DNA of 64,000 bases from Winslowiella arboricola (GTDB lineage Bacteria; Pseudomonadota; Gammaproteobacteria; Enterobacterales; Enterobacteriaceae): the NCBI RefSeq assembly GCF_025527015.1, contig NZ_JAODIM010000043.1, positions 1,397,862 through 1,461,861 on the forward strand, read 5' to 3'. Position numbers and translations under genes: made by a program. A model generated the notes under the pieces. The model was not told the origin of the DNA and made no database searches. It saw only the letters and a program-made list of their open reading frames with translations. Within the stretch, counting starts at the first letter, position 1. The number at the start of each line of letters is the position of its first letter. This document shows, in pieces, positions 1 through 9,049 of the stretch.

Positions 1-1176
1 GTTAATCCCCGCTGCCTGCAGCATCGCCTGGGCGATAATCGCCATATCAAAGCTCGGCACCGTCGAACGCTTATTGGCGATAATTTCGATGGTTTCACCT
101 TGATAACCGGCCTCTTTCAGCAGGCGGGCGGTGCGCGCCGGATCGTAATGGAAGCCCTGTTTTTCGACCTCACCGTAAAACGCCGAAGAGGTGGAAATAT
201 TGGCATTACTCGCTGTCGCCAGACCCTGGCTGGTGCCCAGCGCAATCTGTTGCGTGTCCATCGCCGAGGCAATCGCCTGGCGCAGTTTGACGTTTTTCAG
301 TAGCGGGTCATCGGTCTGGATCAGAATGCCGTGGCGCTGGGCGTTCGCCGCCACCTCCACCGCGATATTCGGGTCTTTTTTCAGGTCGGCGGCGTCAATA
401 GGACTGACCTGCGCCAGATCCACCGCAGCGGAACTGAGTCCGGCTTTTACCGTGGCGGCGTCCGGCACCGCCATAAAGCGTACTTCATCCACCAGCGCCT
501 GTTTACCGCCGACAAAGCCATCCGGTTTGCCCGGCAGCGAAGCATAAGCGGCAAAGCGTTTCAGCGAGACATACTCGCCATGTTTCCAGTTATCAAAGCT
601 AAACGGACCGGTGCCAATCGGTTTCAGCCATTTGCCGTCGGCATCCAGCGAATCAGAGCTGATTACCGCCGCCGCGCCGCAGTCAGTACGTGCTAAGGTA
701 TCGAGGAACAACGCGACCGGTTTCGCCAGCTGCATCACCACGGTATGATCATCCGGCGCACTGACCGCAGTGACATCAATCAGCCCGCTGCCATCAAACT
801 CACGCACGCAGCGCCACTGAGTTTTCGGGTCATTCCAGTGCTGCCAGCTCCAGACCACATCTTTTGCCGTCATCGCCTTGCCGTTGTGAAATGTCACCCC
901 GTCGCGCAGCTGGAAAGTATAAGTTTTCCCCTCATCGCTGACCTGCCACGACGACGCCAGCATTGGCCCGACGGTGCCATCTTCGCGATAACCCACCAGC
1001 CCTTCCACCACATGCATCAGTACGTCATCGGTATTGCCATCGCGGTTGACGCCCGGCTGGCTGCTGCGGATATCCTGGTTTAGCGCGAAGCGTATTACGC
1101 TACTGTCGGCGGCATAGCCCGACAGCGCGACGATCATCGGCAGAACAACTGCGGCACCTGTTATAAGTTTTTTCAT
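1..1176 (-). CDS. Family 5 (peptide-type) ABC solute-binding protein, partial
   Basis: Periplasmic binding protein of a dipeptide/oligopeptide-type ABC importer. It reads 392 codons from an ATG at 1176 and runs off the left edge without a stop, so its C-terminus and any permease genes lie outside. The first ~22 residues form a signal peptide (MKK start, hydrophobic core, cleavage near GYA-ADS). The following text, with motifs such as VVEGLVGY, TFQLRDGVTFHNG and IGTGPF, is typical of the SBP_bac_5 family. It lies 17 bp behind the C45 acyltransferase gene, so it is probably the third gene of that operon. The ligand cannot be read from sequence; a peptide or acylated amino compound handled by the neighbouring hydrolases is a guess. 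Confidence 0.85.
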   Translation of the reverse strand, partial: MKKLITGAAVVLPMIVALSGYAADSSVIRFALNQDIRSSQPGVNRDGNTDDVLMHVVEGLVGYREDGTVGPMLASSWQVSDEGKTYTFQLRDGVTFHNGKAMTAKDVVWSWQHWNDPKTQWRCVREFDGSGLIDVTAVSAPDDHTVVMQLAKPVALFLDTLARTDCGAAAVISSDSLDADGKWLKPIGTGPFSFDNWKHGEYVSLKRFAAYASLPGKPDGFVGGKQALVDEVRFMAVPDAATVKAGLSSAAVDLAQVSPIDAADLKKDPNIAVEVAANAQRHGILIQTDDPLLKNVKLRQAIASAMDTQQIALGTSQGLATASNANISTSSAFYGEVEKQGFHYDPARTARLLKEAGYQGETIEIIANKRSTVPSFDMAIIAQAMLQAAGIN

Positions 1177-1193
1177 ACCGTCCTCAGAGTGGG

Positions 1194-2303
1194 TTAGTCG
1201 AGTGTGTAGCGCGTAAAGGTCTGGTTAATTGCCGGTAACGGCGCCACATCCATCACGCCATCGGCTGGCGTCATCACGATCATCGCCACCGTGGCGGAGA
1301 GATCGCTGTTAAAGCCGGGACGCGGCGGACGACAAACGGAGTAAGGCGCACCAAAGTTGTCAAAAAAGGCGGCTTTCATATCTTCTTCATTCAGCAGTGG
1401 CTTGCCCGCCAGCAACTGACTGACGCGCCAGCTGCGATACAGCGAATCCGGCGAGGTGCCAATGCCCTCTTCGCGCACTTTCACCTTCGCGCTTTCACTC
1501 TCCCAGTGGTTGGCATGCACCAGCACGCCCTGTTGTGGATAGAGGGCAAAAGCCTCATCGGGCGCGCACTCAAAATCGATGGCAAAGCCTTCCGCCGTGC
1601 TGAGGATCATATTGTTGGAGCAGGATTTGGCGGTGGTGGCGACCACGCGCATCGCCAGTGCCATATGTTGCTGTTCCAGCGCTTTACGGCGGATCAGCGA
1701 GATCGGCACGCCGAATTTACGATAGTCGCGCTCACAGCGCAGATAGTTGGCGGTGATCGCCAGCCCGGCGCTGTTCAGGCCGCTGCGCGCCAGGCCACCG
1801 GCCTCGACAAAGGTCAGCACGTCCGGCCCGTCATCACGGCGGATCTTCACTACCACCGAGGTTTCGGCACATTCGGCGCGCCAGTCCCAGTTCTGACCGT
1901 GAATCAGTTTGCCATGTGAACTGCGCTGCGGCAGGATCACCGCGCCACTACAGCCATCTTCAATACTGTCATCGTGGATTTCACGCTGCTCGCTTAGCAG
2001 CCGCGCTTTGGCAACCACTTCGGTACGTGCATTGATCATCACGATGGCTTCCAGCGGCACACTGGCGCCAGCGGCAATGCCCTCCATTTCCGCCAGATAG
2101 TCGGCGTCAAACTGGCGCACGATGGCAGAAAAATCATCGAGAATGCGGCTTTTCTGCTGCACGCTGACCAGTTCACTAAGCTGATCGCCGTAGATCGCCA
2201 CGCCGGCATGAATTCGTTCACGAGCGGCTTCACCATACTGCCGGCCACGTTCGTGTGGTGAACCGGAGATTTCAATCAGTGGAAAGGGAATAACGTTTTT
2301 CAC
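1194..2303 (-). CDS. C45 (penicillin acyltransferase-like) Ntn hydrolase
   Basis: A 369-residue member of the peptidase C45 / acyl-CoA:6-aminopenicillanate acyltransferase family. These are N-terminal-nucleophile enzymes that mature by self-cleavage and hydrolyse or transfer amide-linked acyl groups. The conserved Asp-Gly-Cys-Ser nucleophile site is seen near residues 117-120 (EDGCSGAVI), followed by the typical HGQNWDW motif. The opening SPHERGRQYG is also characteristic. The start codon is GTG, with GGGAG just upstream and only 15 bp after the hydrolase stop. No signal peptide is seen, so it is probably cytoplasmic. Neighbours (serine hydrolase, peptide-type importer) suggest uptake and deacylation of an amide-containing compound; the substrate is unknown. 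Confidence 0.85.
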   Translation of the reverse strand: MKNVIPFPLIEISGSPHERGRQYGEAARERIHAGVAIYGDQLSELVSVQQKSRILDDFSAIVRQFDADYLAEMEGIAAGASVPLEAIVMINARTEVVAKARLLSEQREIHDDSIEDGCSGAVILPQRSSHGKLIHGQNWDWRAECAETSVVVKIRRDDGPDVLTFVEAGGLARSGLNSAGLAITANYLRCERDYRKFGVPISLIRRKALEQQHMALAMRVVATTAKSCSNNMILSTAEGFAIDFECAPDEAFALYPQQGVLVHANHWESESAKVKVREEGIGTSPDSLYRSWRVSQLLAGKPLLNEEDMKAAFFDNFGAPYSVCRPPRPGFNSDLSATVAMIVMTPADGVMDVAPLPAINQTFTRYTLD

Positions 2304-2318
2304 AATGGCTCCCGGGCT

Positions 2319-3167
2319 TCAGCGCGTCTGGTTAAGAATCTGCACAAAGAAATCTTTCACTTCATCCAGTACTTTCATGCCGTCATGACCGACATTCGGC
2401 ACAATATCCTGGGTCGCGCTGACGCCATTCGCCCGCAGGCTGTTAAGCAGTGAAGTGTTGCGCGCTACGCGTGTCTCGCCGCTATCGTTGCATCCCGGCA
2501 GATAATATTTTCCGCCCGGCTGATGGGTGATCTCCCAGGTTTCAATATCCACTTTGCCGACCACCAGATGCACCGGCACCTTGCGCAGCGCGGCATAGTT
2601 AAGCGGTTTACCAAACAGGGATTCGAAGTTCTTCACCCCCACCCACCACTCTTTCTGGTTATCCAGCAGCGTCACCGAACCTGGTGCGCCGATGGACACG
2701 CCCAGCAGTTTTTCCGGGTGAATAAACAGAAAACGATGCACAAAGTGACCACCGCCGGAGTAGCCAAACAGCAGAAACCTGGCGAAATCCGCCTGTAGTG
2801 AGGCGCTGACCTCAGCGATCATCTCCAGCAGCACCAGGTCGTAGCGGATCTGCTGTTCAATAATGTATTTAAAGCCATGTGAATTGCCGTCACCCAGCGG
2901 CCCCACCGCAAACAGCGGCGCCAGCACCACGCAGCGGTTATAACGGGCGAACTCGGTAAAGGCATCGCGATACTGGGTCATCGATCGCCCGGTGCCGTGC
3001 ATAACCACCACCAGCTTGTGCCCCTGCGGATCGGCATCAAAACTGGGCGGCACATACATGCAGTACTGAAAACGGCTGTCGAAACGGCAGGAGAAAATCG
3101 TGGTGCTGCCGCGATAGTAGAGGGCCTGACTGCGCTGCGCAGCGGACTGAACTTCGGCTGTGGTCAT
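2319..3167 (-). CDS. Alpha/beta hydrolase (esterase/depolymerase-like)
   Basis: An alpha/beta-fold serine hydrolase of 282 residues. The oxyanion region VVMHGTGRS, nucleophile elbow FGYSGGGHF, an acidic strand LVVGKVDIETW and a late His in NVGHDGM supply the Ser-Asp-His triad. The layout resembles PHB-depolymerase/feruloyl-esterase-like proteins. I place the start at ATG 3167, preceded by GGAA; the frame extends to a TTG at 3209 with no visible ribosome site. It is the first gene of the operon with the C45 acyltransferase and the binding protein, and it diverges from the GntR regulator. No signal peptide is evident. Substrate unknown. Confidence 0.8.
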   Translation of the reverse strand: MTTAEVQSAAQRSQALYYRGSTTIFSCRFDSRFQYCMYVPPSFDADPQGHKLVVVMHGTGRSMTQYRDAFTEFARYNRCVVLAPLFAVGPLGDGNSHGFKYIIEQQIRYDLVLLEMIAEVSASLQADFARFLLFGYSGGGHFVHRFLFIHPEKLLGVSIGAPGSVTLLDNQKEWWVGVKNFESLFGKPLNYAALRKVPVHLVVGKVDIETWEITHQPGGKYYLPGCNDSGETRVARNTSLLNSLRANGVSATQDIVPNVGHDGMKVLDEVKDFFVQILNQTR

Positions 3168-3219
3168 CTTCTGTTCCGATTGGCTAAGTAACGTTCGAAT
3201 TTGATTCAATCACAGAACC

Positions 3220-3237
3220 AAAATTGGCGCCAATTTT
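3220..3237. promoter_or_regulatory. 18-bp perfect palindrome, candidate GntR operator
   Basis: AAAATTGGCGCCAATTTT is a perfect 18-bp palindrome in the 293-bp divergent intergenic region between the hydrolase operon and the GntR/FCD gene. Its position 53 bp ahead of the hydrolase start fits an operator for that regulator. This is inference from position and symmetry only. Confidence 0.4.
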
Positions 3238-3460
3238 TATGACAATTTATTCACAAAACCTATGGCTTGTGTCACAATTCTGTTAATTCGGCTGCACGAA
3301 GACATGAGACTTTCGCTATAGCATTCTGTTTTTTAACGGGAATCAGCGAAAATTCCATCACAGGACGGCAGATCGTTTTGCAATGATAGCGATGTAACTG
3401 TTGCCAGACGGCACTAAAATACGCACTGTTTTCCCGGCGGCTTAAGGAAAGGAACCGACA

Positions 3461-4093
3461 ATGAAACATCGTAAAAGCGTGCTACTGGTGGATGTCGCCA
3501 ACAGCCTGGCGACGGATATCAATACCGGTGAATTTACTGCCGGTATGTGGCTTAAGCAGGTTGAGCTGGCGGAGCGCTACCGTTGTACCCGCAGTGAAGT
3601 GCGCCGCGCGCTGGATCAGCTGGTTATCGAGCGTCTGGTGCAACATGTCCCGAATCGCGGTTATCACGTTTATGCGCCCAATGTGCAGCAACGGCGCAAT
3701 ATCTCAGCGATCCGCGCAATTCTGGAGAGCGCTTCAGCCAAAGATATTATCGCCAATACCAGCGCCGAAGATTTGGCGATGCTGCAGGCCTGTGCCGATA
3801 AGTTTGAGCATTTCACTCTGCACGGCAATATCTTGCAGCAGTATGAAGCCAATATGGCCTTTCATCGCGCGCTGCTCGCGCCTTGCGCTAATCAGGAGAT
3901 GGTGGAGTTGATCTTTGATCTGCGCAGCCGGGTGCCGTCCGCGGCTCTCGGCCAGTGGAGTTCGCATGCACGTATTGTGCAGTCGTCGCAGGAGCATTTT
4001 GCCATGGTAGAGGCGATTGCGCAGAAGGATGAACAGCGGTTAGCGACGTTAATTACGCAGCATATTTTGCAGGAAAATGATAAAGCGCGGTAG
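3461..4093 (+). CDS. GntR-family regulator with FCD domain
   Basis: A 210-residue transcription factor. The N-terminal winged helix (about residues 10-70) includes AERYRCTRSEVRRALDQL and VQHVPNRGYHVY. The C-terminal ~130 residues are all-helical and look like an FCD ligand-binding domain, with His residues in FHRAL and QEHFAMVEA that commonly bind a metal in this family. The ATG follows AAAGGAACCGACA. It is transcribed divergently from the hydrolase/C45/binding-protein operon, so it is probably its local regulator. The effector is not known. Confidence 0.85.
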   Translation: MKHRKSVLLVDVANSLATDINTGEFTAGMWLKQVELAERYRCTRSEVRRALDQLVIERLVQHVPNRGYHVYAPNVQQRRNISAIRAILESASAKDIIANTSAEDLAMLQACADKFEHFTLHGNILQQYEANMAFHRALLAPCANQEMVELIFDLRSRVPSAALGQWSSHARIVQSSQEHFAMVEAIAQKDEQRLATLITQHILQENDKAR

Positions 4094-4105
4094 ATATCAG
4101 CAGCA

Positions 4106-4167
4106 CGGGCGGCGAAAACGCCGCCCCTACGCCGGTATGAATGTAGGGGCGGCGTTATCGCCGCCCG
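4106..4167. repeat. REP-like double palindrome (BIME-like)
   Basis: Two GC-rich palindromes, GGGCGGCG-AAAA-CGCCGCCC (4107-4126) and GGGCGGCG-TTAT-CGCCGCCC (4147-4166), are arranged head to head. The whole 62 bp can also fold as one long hairpin with only a one-base mismatch in the core. It lies between the convergent GntR and ybiT genes. The same core recurs at about 16470, 27220, 28716, 34718, 34800 and 58062. Confidence 0.75.
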
Positions 4168-4181
4168 CAACAACACATCGA

Positions 4182-5777
4182 TTAGTTATCAACACCTTTA
4201 CTACGCAGATAATCTTCGTAGTTGCCGGTAAAGTCGATCAGACGGGTTGGCGTGATTTCGATGACGCGGCTGGCCAGTGAACTGACAAACTCACGGTCAT
4301 GGGAAACGAATACCAGCGTCCCTTCGTACATCTCCAGCGCCATATTCAGCGCTTCGATCGATTCCATATCAAGGTGGTTGGTTGGCTCATCCATAATCAG
4401 GATATTTGGACGCTCCATCATCAGCTTACCAAACATCATGCGGCCTTTTTCACCACCGGACAGCACTTTAGCGGGTTTCTTGATATCGTCCTGGCTGAAC
4501 AGCAGACGACCGAGAATTCCGCGCACCACCTGCTCGTCATCGTTACCCTGCATCCACTGGCTCATCCAGTCGAAGACATTCAGGTTGTTATCGAAATCGT
4601 GGGTATGTTCCTGCGCGAAATAGCCAATACGCGCATTCTCTGACCACTTCACCGTACCGGTATCCGGCAGCGCTTCGCCAACCAGCGTTTTCAGTAAGGT
4701 GGTTTTACCGATACCGTTCGGACCGATAATCGCCACTTTCTCGCCCACTTCCAGCAGCAGGTTAACGTTTTTAAACAGCGGACCGTTATCAAAGCCTTTA
4801 GTCAGGGTTGCCAGCTCCAGCGCGTTACGGAACAGCTTCTTATCCTGCTCGAAACGGATAAACGGGTTCTGACGGCTGGACGCTTTCACTTCGTCCAGTT
4901 TGATCTTATCGATCTGCTTGGCGCGGGAAGTTGCCTGACGCGATTTCGAGGCGTTAGCACTGAAGCGGCTGACAAACGACTGCAGTTCGTTAATCTGCGC
5001 TTTCTTCTTGGCGTTATCCGACAGCAGACGATCGCGCGCCTGGGTAGCGGCGGTCATATATTCGTCGTAATTACCCGGATAAACGCGCAGCTCGCCGTAA
5101 TCCAGATCCGCCATATGCGTACACACCATATTGAGGAAGTGACGGTCATGCGAAATGATAATCATGGTGCTGTTACGTTCGTTCAGCACCTGCTCCAGCC
5201 AGCGAATCGTATCGATGTCGAGGTTGTTGGTTGGTTCGTCGAGCAGCAGGATTTCCGGGTTAGAGAACAACGCCTGCGCCAGCAGCACACGCAGTTTCCA
5301 GCCTGGCGCTACTTCACTCATCGGACCGTAATGCTGTTCCAGCGGAATACCCACGCCAAGCAGCAGCTCACCGGCACGCGCTTCCGCGGTGTAACCGTCC
5401 ATCTCGCCATATTTCACTTCCAGATCGGCCACTTTATAGCCGTCTGCTTCGCTCATTTCTGGCAGTGCATAGATACGGTCGCGCTCTTCCTTCACTTCCC
5501 ACAGTTCGTGATGGCCCATAATCACCGTGTCGAGCACGCTGTATTTTTCAAAGGCGAACTGATCCTGGCGCAGCTTACCGATGCGTTCGTTAGGATCGAG
5601 GGAAATATTACCGCCGGATGGCACCAGATCGCCGCCGAGGATTTTCATAAAGGTTGATTTGCCGCTGCCGTTAGCGCCAATCAGGCCGTAGCGGTTACCG
5701 CCGCCAAATTTGACAGAGATGTTTTCGAACAGCGGCTTACTGCCAAACTGCATGGTGACGTTGCTGGAAACTAGCAC
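4182..5777 (-). CDS. ybiT: ABC-F ATPase YbiT
   Basis: A soluble ABC-F protein of 531 residues with two ATPase domains and no membrane segments; E. coli YbiT has almost the same length and near-identical text. Domain 1 has Walker [10 protein letters not shown] and Walker [11 protein letters not shown]. Domain 2 has [18 protein letters not shown] and [10 protein letters not shown]. The ~80-residue lysine-rich linker between them is the region that reaches into the ribosomal E site in this family. The start is GTG (GTG-CTA-GTT), as in E. coli. The likely role is ribosome-associated translation quality control; the precise function of YbiT is inferred from the family. Confidence 0.96.
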   Translation of the reverse strand: MLVSSNVTMQFGSKPLFENISVKFGGGNRYGLIGANGSGKSTFMKILGGDLVPSGGNISLDPNERIGKLRQDQFAFEKYSVLDTVIMGHHELWEVKEERDRIYALPEMSEADGYKVADLEVKYGEMDGYTAEARAGELLLGVGIPLEQHYGPMSEVAPGWKLRVLLAQALFSNPEILLLDEPTNNLDIDTIRWLEQVLNERNSTMIIISHDRHFLNMVCTHMADLDYGELRVYPGNYDEYMTAATQARDRLLSDNAKKKAQINELQSFVSRFSANASKSRQATSRAKQIDKIKLDEVKASSRQNPFIRFEQDKKLFRNALELATLTKGFDNGPLFKNVNLLLEVGEKVAIIGPNGIGKTTLLKTLVGEALPDTGTVKWSENARIGYFAQEHTHDFDNNLNVFDWMSQWMQGNDDEQVVRGILGRLLFSQDDIKKPAKVLSGGEKGRMMFGKLMMERPNILIMDEPTNHLDMESIEALNMALEMYEGTLVFVSHDREFVSSLASRVIEITPTRLIDFTGNYEDYLRSKGVDN

Positions 5778-5871
5778 AGAAATTGCCTTACGGTTGGTAT
5801 ACTGAAATGTGATTTAGCGCAGATAATATCATGAAACCGGCAGTGGCGTGTACTGCCATTGCGCAGCCAGA

Positions 5872-5903
5872 GCGTCCGGTAATAAGCAGGCAATACCGGA
5901 CGC
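5872..5903. repeat. 10-bp-stem inverted repeat between ybiT and the toxin-like gene
   Basis: GCGTCCGGTA (5872-5881) pairs perfectly with TACCGGACGC (5894-5903). It lies just after the stop of the 882-residue gene on the minus strand. There is no clear U-tract, so a terminator role is only possible. Confidence 0.45.
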
Positions 5904-5935
5904 AAGGCAATAAAGATTAACATCTCGTTATCTGG

Positions 5936-8584
5936 TCACTCCCAGTTATCCATATCCGCAGCCGGAATATCATCCCACACCGCCAGCCGATGCCCATCAG
6001 TAGTGGTCACATAGCGGCCAGTAAGTCGCTGCACGCGCGCCAGCCGGCCATTTGCCAGTCCCGGGAACCAGACGCTGGGATCAATACGTATTCTCATGCT
6101 GACCGCTTTTAATCCTTGCGGGAAACTCCCTGTCAGCCACGGCGTTTCTCCATCTGCGGGCAACTGTGTTGAGGTGCCCCGATATTTTAACAAAGTGCTG
6201 TCTGGATCGGTGTATTCGCCAAAGTTTATGTCCGAATACAGTACCAGGCGGAATCCACGTGGCAGGGTAAAGTCATAACCGATCCACTCCCTCTCGGTTT
6301 CACCCACCTTATTACGCGTGGTTAAATCGACATAATCGCCGGGGCCATACCATTTCTGCCCCTGGTTTGTGCGGATACCGACAAAACAATCATTGCGTGC
6401 AAACTGCTGACCGCCGATGGCATAGCTCTGCTGCAAGCCCGGCAACAGAAGATTGAAATAGGCGCCACCATTACTGTAAGGATTGCGCGACTGATGGTAA
6501 TTCATATGCGCGGCATAATGAAGATCGCCAATATTTCTGTCAACCAGCGTACTGATAAGATCAGCCCGATGCGCGGTTTGCCAGGTGGCGTTAAATTCTT
6601 TAACCGTATCATCATAAAGTTGCGCCAGCTGGCGCAGCTGCGTATTAGCGGTAATATACATCCGAACCCGTCCTTTAAGCATATCCATCGGATCTGCCAT
6701 CCGGTCGAATTTATCATACCCGGTCAAATTATATTGCATGATGACGCCACCGAGACGCTTCTCTGAATAAAGATCGACAACATAATACTGATTGGGCAAT
6801 CCTCTGACACGATCAACATTATCCCAGTCAATTCTGTTGACCTCCCACCAGGCCATATCGCTCATCTGCTGCGTAAAATGATACCAGCCATTAAAAAATC
6901 GCTCAAAATAACTCATAATGACACTATATCTGTCTCCGGCCTTATAAGTAATCATCGTCGCGTTAAGCACGCCAATATACATAGTGGCAAAAACAACAAA
7001 CATTGGACTCACCTGGTACTGCACGCGAAATTCATCGGTAAAAAAATAAGCACTGAGTTCATTGAAATTATTTAATACGGATTCCCATTCTGAGGTTCTT
7101 CCCATATCCCATTTGGTTTTATCCGGCTCATTGCGGTTAGCATTTTCAACCACTTCCATGCGCAGTTCGTACGCCTGAATGACGGTTTGAAAACGCGTCT
7201 TTAGATTATTAATATGTTGTTGCGTCAATACTTCGGTTAAGCGCTTATCAATCTCAGCCCTGACATCCTCGATGGTGATGGGTTTGGGTTTGGGCCAAAA
7301 AAGGTCAAGAATTAAATGCAGAAAAGGGGCAATCGCGCCAAGCAACGAGGAACCCAGAATAGTTTTAGCAAAATCAGGCCCTAATTTCAGGTTAAGCAGT
7401 CGTTTTAACTGTTCTGCAATCTGAATGCGAACCAGTTCCTCTCCATTACCCGGGAAGATGCTATAGTCATTGATTGGTTGAGACTGCCTGAGATTTATTT
7501 CGCTGTATTGCACGCCGGGTAAATAGCGATCGCGCACCTGAGGCAAAATCAGGCCGTAAACCACTTTCATATCCACCACTGGCGTAGCAGATTCATTCTC
7601 AAGCGCCGCAGATGCGGGCTGCGGATGATTAAGATATTTCTCCAGATAAATACGTTGCTCTCGCCGCACAGCCCATGATTCCAGCGGGTGCTTGGGCAAG
7701 GAAATTTGCGTCAGAACCGCCTGTATTTTTTCAATCTCAAGGGCTTCGACAAAAGCATCAGCAATACGATCGCGCAACACATCTCGCGCCAGCAGCATAT
7801 TGCCGGATAACTCATTAGTGAGTGGCACCCAGTAAGTTAATGATTCCTGATTTTGCCGATCGATAATATAAACCTGATCCAGATTCGCCCCGCTTTGATT
7901 CCAGCGGATTTGTATACGACGCTCATCAAACGCACTGTTCATTACAGCAGAAAGATAGGCCTCCGCATGGGAATAGTAATCATCCACCCGCTCATCACCT
8001 TCTTCCAGTGCGCCAAGCCGCATCCCCTCCTGCAATATTTCGGTTAACAGATAGAGATAACGCGGGAAATGCGGCAAGGTTTTATAACTGGCCTCACCCT
8101 CGGGGTGATGTAATACCATTTCGGCTTCACTTAATTGCTCAAGCGCATGGTTAACCGATGCCAGCGCCCTTCTCTGTCTCACGCCGCCTGCGCGCTGATC
8201 AGCCACGTTTCGGCGCAGTTGCAGAAACGCTTTCTCCAGCTTATCCAGTTGCCTGCTGGCCTGATGATGCGCTTTATTCTCGCCAGCGGACTCCCTGGAT
8301 AAGCTGCCGTTAAGGAGTCGGTTGAGTTTTTCGGCCGCGCTATGCCAGGCTTTGCCAGACTGAAATAAACTGTTTCCGTCTCGTTGTTCCTGCATATCCA
8401 GCCAGTGACTAAAAAGATTGTTAAGGGATTCTTGCGATATTTCCGTATTAACTGAAAATTCACTGCCATCATCTGTCGGCTCTTCATCATTATTCTCATG
8501 ACAACAACATTCTCCAGTGCGATGTTTTTTCAGAGAATAGTTTCCTGTAGAGCGAAAAGGCGAGTCATTACGTATTTTTTTCAT
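5936..8584 (-). CDS. Cry domain I-like putative pore-forming toxin
   Basis: An 882-residue protein without a signal peptide. The first ~400 residues are mostly helical, after a polar N-terminus with a GECCCH cluster. About residues 405-435 are hydrophobic and end in LDLFWPKP. They are followed by EDVRAEIDKRL, a Tyr-rich helix (TVIQAYELRM), NNFNELSAYFF, and near residue 525 VQYQVSPMFVVFATMYIGVL. This order matches helices 2-6 of the delta-endotoxin N domain (compare FAVQNYQVPLL...). The C-terminal ~120 residues contain GFRLVLYSDINFGEYTD, a beta/gamma-crystallin-like Greek-key motif. ATG 8584 with GGGAG is chosen over an upstream TTG. Codons are visibly more AT-rich than in neighbours, suggesting acquisition. 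The family call rests on remembered motifs and needs a structure or profile search. Confidence 0.6.
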   Translation of the reverse strand: MKKIRNDSPFRSTGNYSLKKHRTGECCCHENNDEEPTDDGSEFSVNTEISQESLNNLFSHWLDMQEQRDGNSLFQSGKAWHSAAEKLNRLLNGSLSRESAGENKAHHQASRQLDKLEKAFLQLRRNVADQRAGGVRQRRALASVNHALEQLSEAEMVLHHPEGEASYKTLPHFPRYLYLLTEILQEGMRLGALEEGDERVDDYYSHAEAYLSAVMNSAFDERRIQIRWNQSGANLDQVYIIDRQNQESLTYWVPLTNELSGNMLLARDVLRDRIADAFVEALEIEKIQAVLTQISLPKHPLESWAVRREQRIYLEKYLNHPQPASAALENESATPVVDMKVVYGLILPQVRDRYLPGVQYSEINLRQSQPINDYSIFPGNGEELVRIQIAEQLKRLLNLKLGPDFAKTILGSSLLGAIAPFLHLILDLFWPKPKPITIEDVRAEIDKRLTEVLTQQHINNLKTRFQTVIQAYELRMEVVENANRNEPDKTKWDMGRTSEWESVLNNFNELSAYFFTDEFRVQYQVSPMFVVFATMYIGVLNATMITYKAGDRYSVIMSYFERFFNGWYHFTQQMSDMAWWEVNRIDWDNVDRVRGLPNQYYVVDLYSEKRLGGVIMQYNLTGYDKFDRMADPMDMLKGRVRMYITANTQLRQLAQLYDDTVKEFNATWQTAHRADLISTLVDRNIGDLHYAAHMNYHQSRNPYSNGGAYFNLLLPGLQQSYAIGGQQFARNDCFVGIRTNQGQKWYGPGDYVDLTTRNKVGETEREWIGYDFTLPRGFRLVLYSDINFGEYTDPDSTLLKYRGTSTQLPADGETPWLTGSFPQGLKAVSMRIRIDPSVWFPGLANGRLARVQRLTGRYVTTTDGHRLAVWDDIPAADMDNWE

Positions 8585-9049
8585 AGCATGCTCCCGTCTG
8601 GATATCGGGTGGATAAACAATCAGATATTTATCTTTGTTCCATAATTATCACTTATTACCTATCTGTAGCAGAGTCATATAACAGCATCATTCTCTGCCG
8701 GATAAAACGAGATTTAAGCCTGGTTCGTTTTTTTATATTTTCAAGCCCGACACTTTATCCTCTGCAGCGATGTAAGCTGATAATTCCGTTAGTAATAATA
8801 TGCGTAATACCGGACGTCCCGGAGATAATTATGACTTCCACCTTAAACACAGCATAAAAATACATACTTTTTACAAAAAATGCCTGCTGGCTCTAACTTT
8901 AAAAATCACTTGATATAAAGAGAAGCAGGAAGCAGCACGTTATTAACAGGTATTCATTACGTTAATACGCATGTTACTGGCAGTGGATATTGATGCGCAA
9001 AAAAGATATCGGTATGGCTTGTGCAAAGCCGGTATTCATCTCTTTCCGC
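8585..9049. other. 465-bp AT-rich intergenic region
   Basis: This stretch separates the toxin-like gene from the last pilin gene of the fimbrial operon, both on the minus strand, so it should hold the promoter of the former and the end of the latter. A 119-codon plus-strand frame (8498-8857) overlaps the toxin start, has no ribosome site and is not convincing. No terminator hairpin with a U-tract was recognised. Confidence 0.4.

Noticed and set aside
6096..6278. Plus-strand short frames within the toxin-like gene
   Set aside because: They have no ribosome sites and lie antisense to a long, motif-bearing frame.
8498..8857. 119-codon plus-strand frame over the toxin start
   Set aside because: Overlaps the N-terminus and ribosome site of the 882-residue gene, has no ribosome site of its own and shows no family motif.
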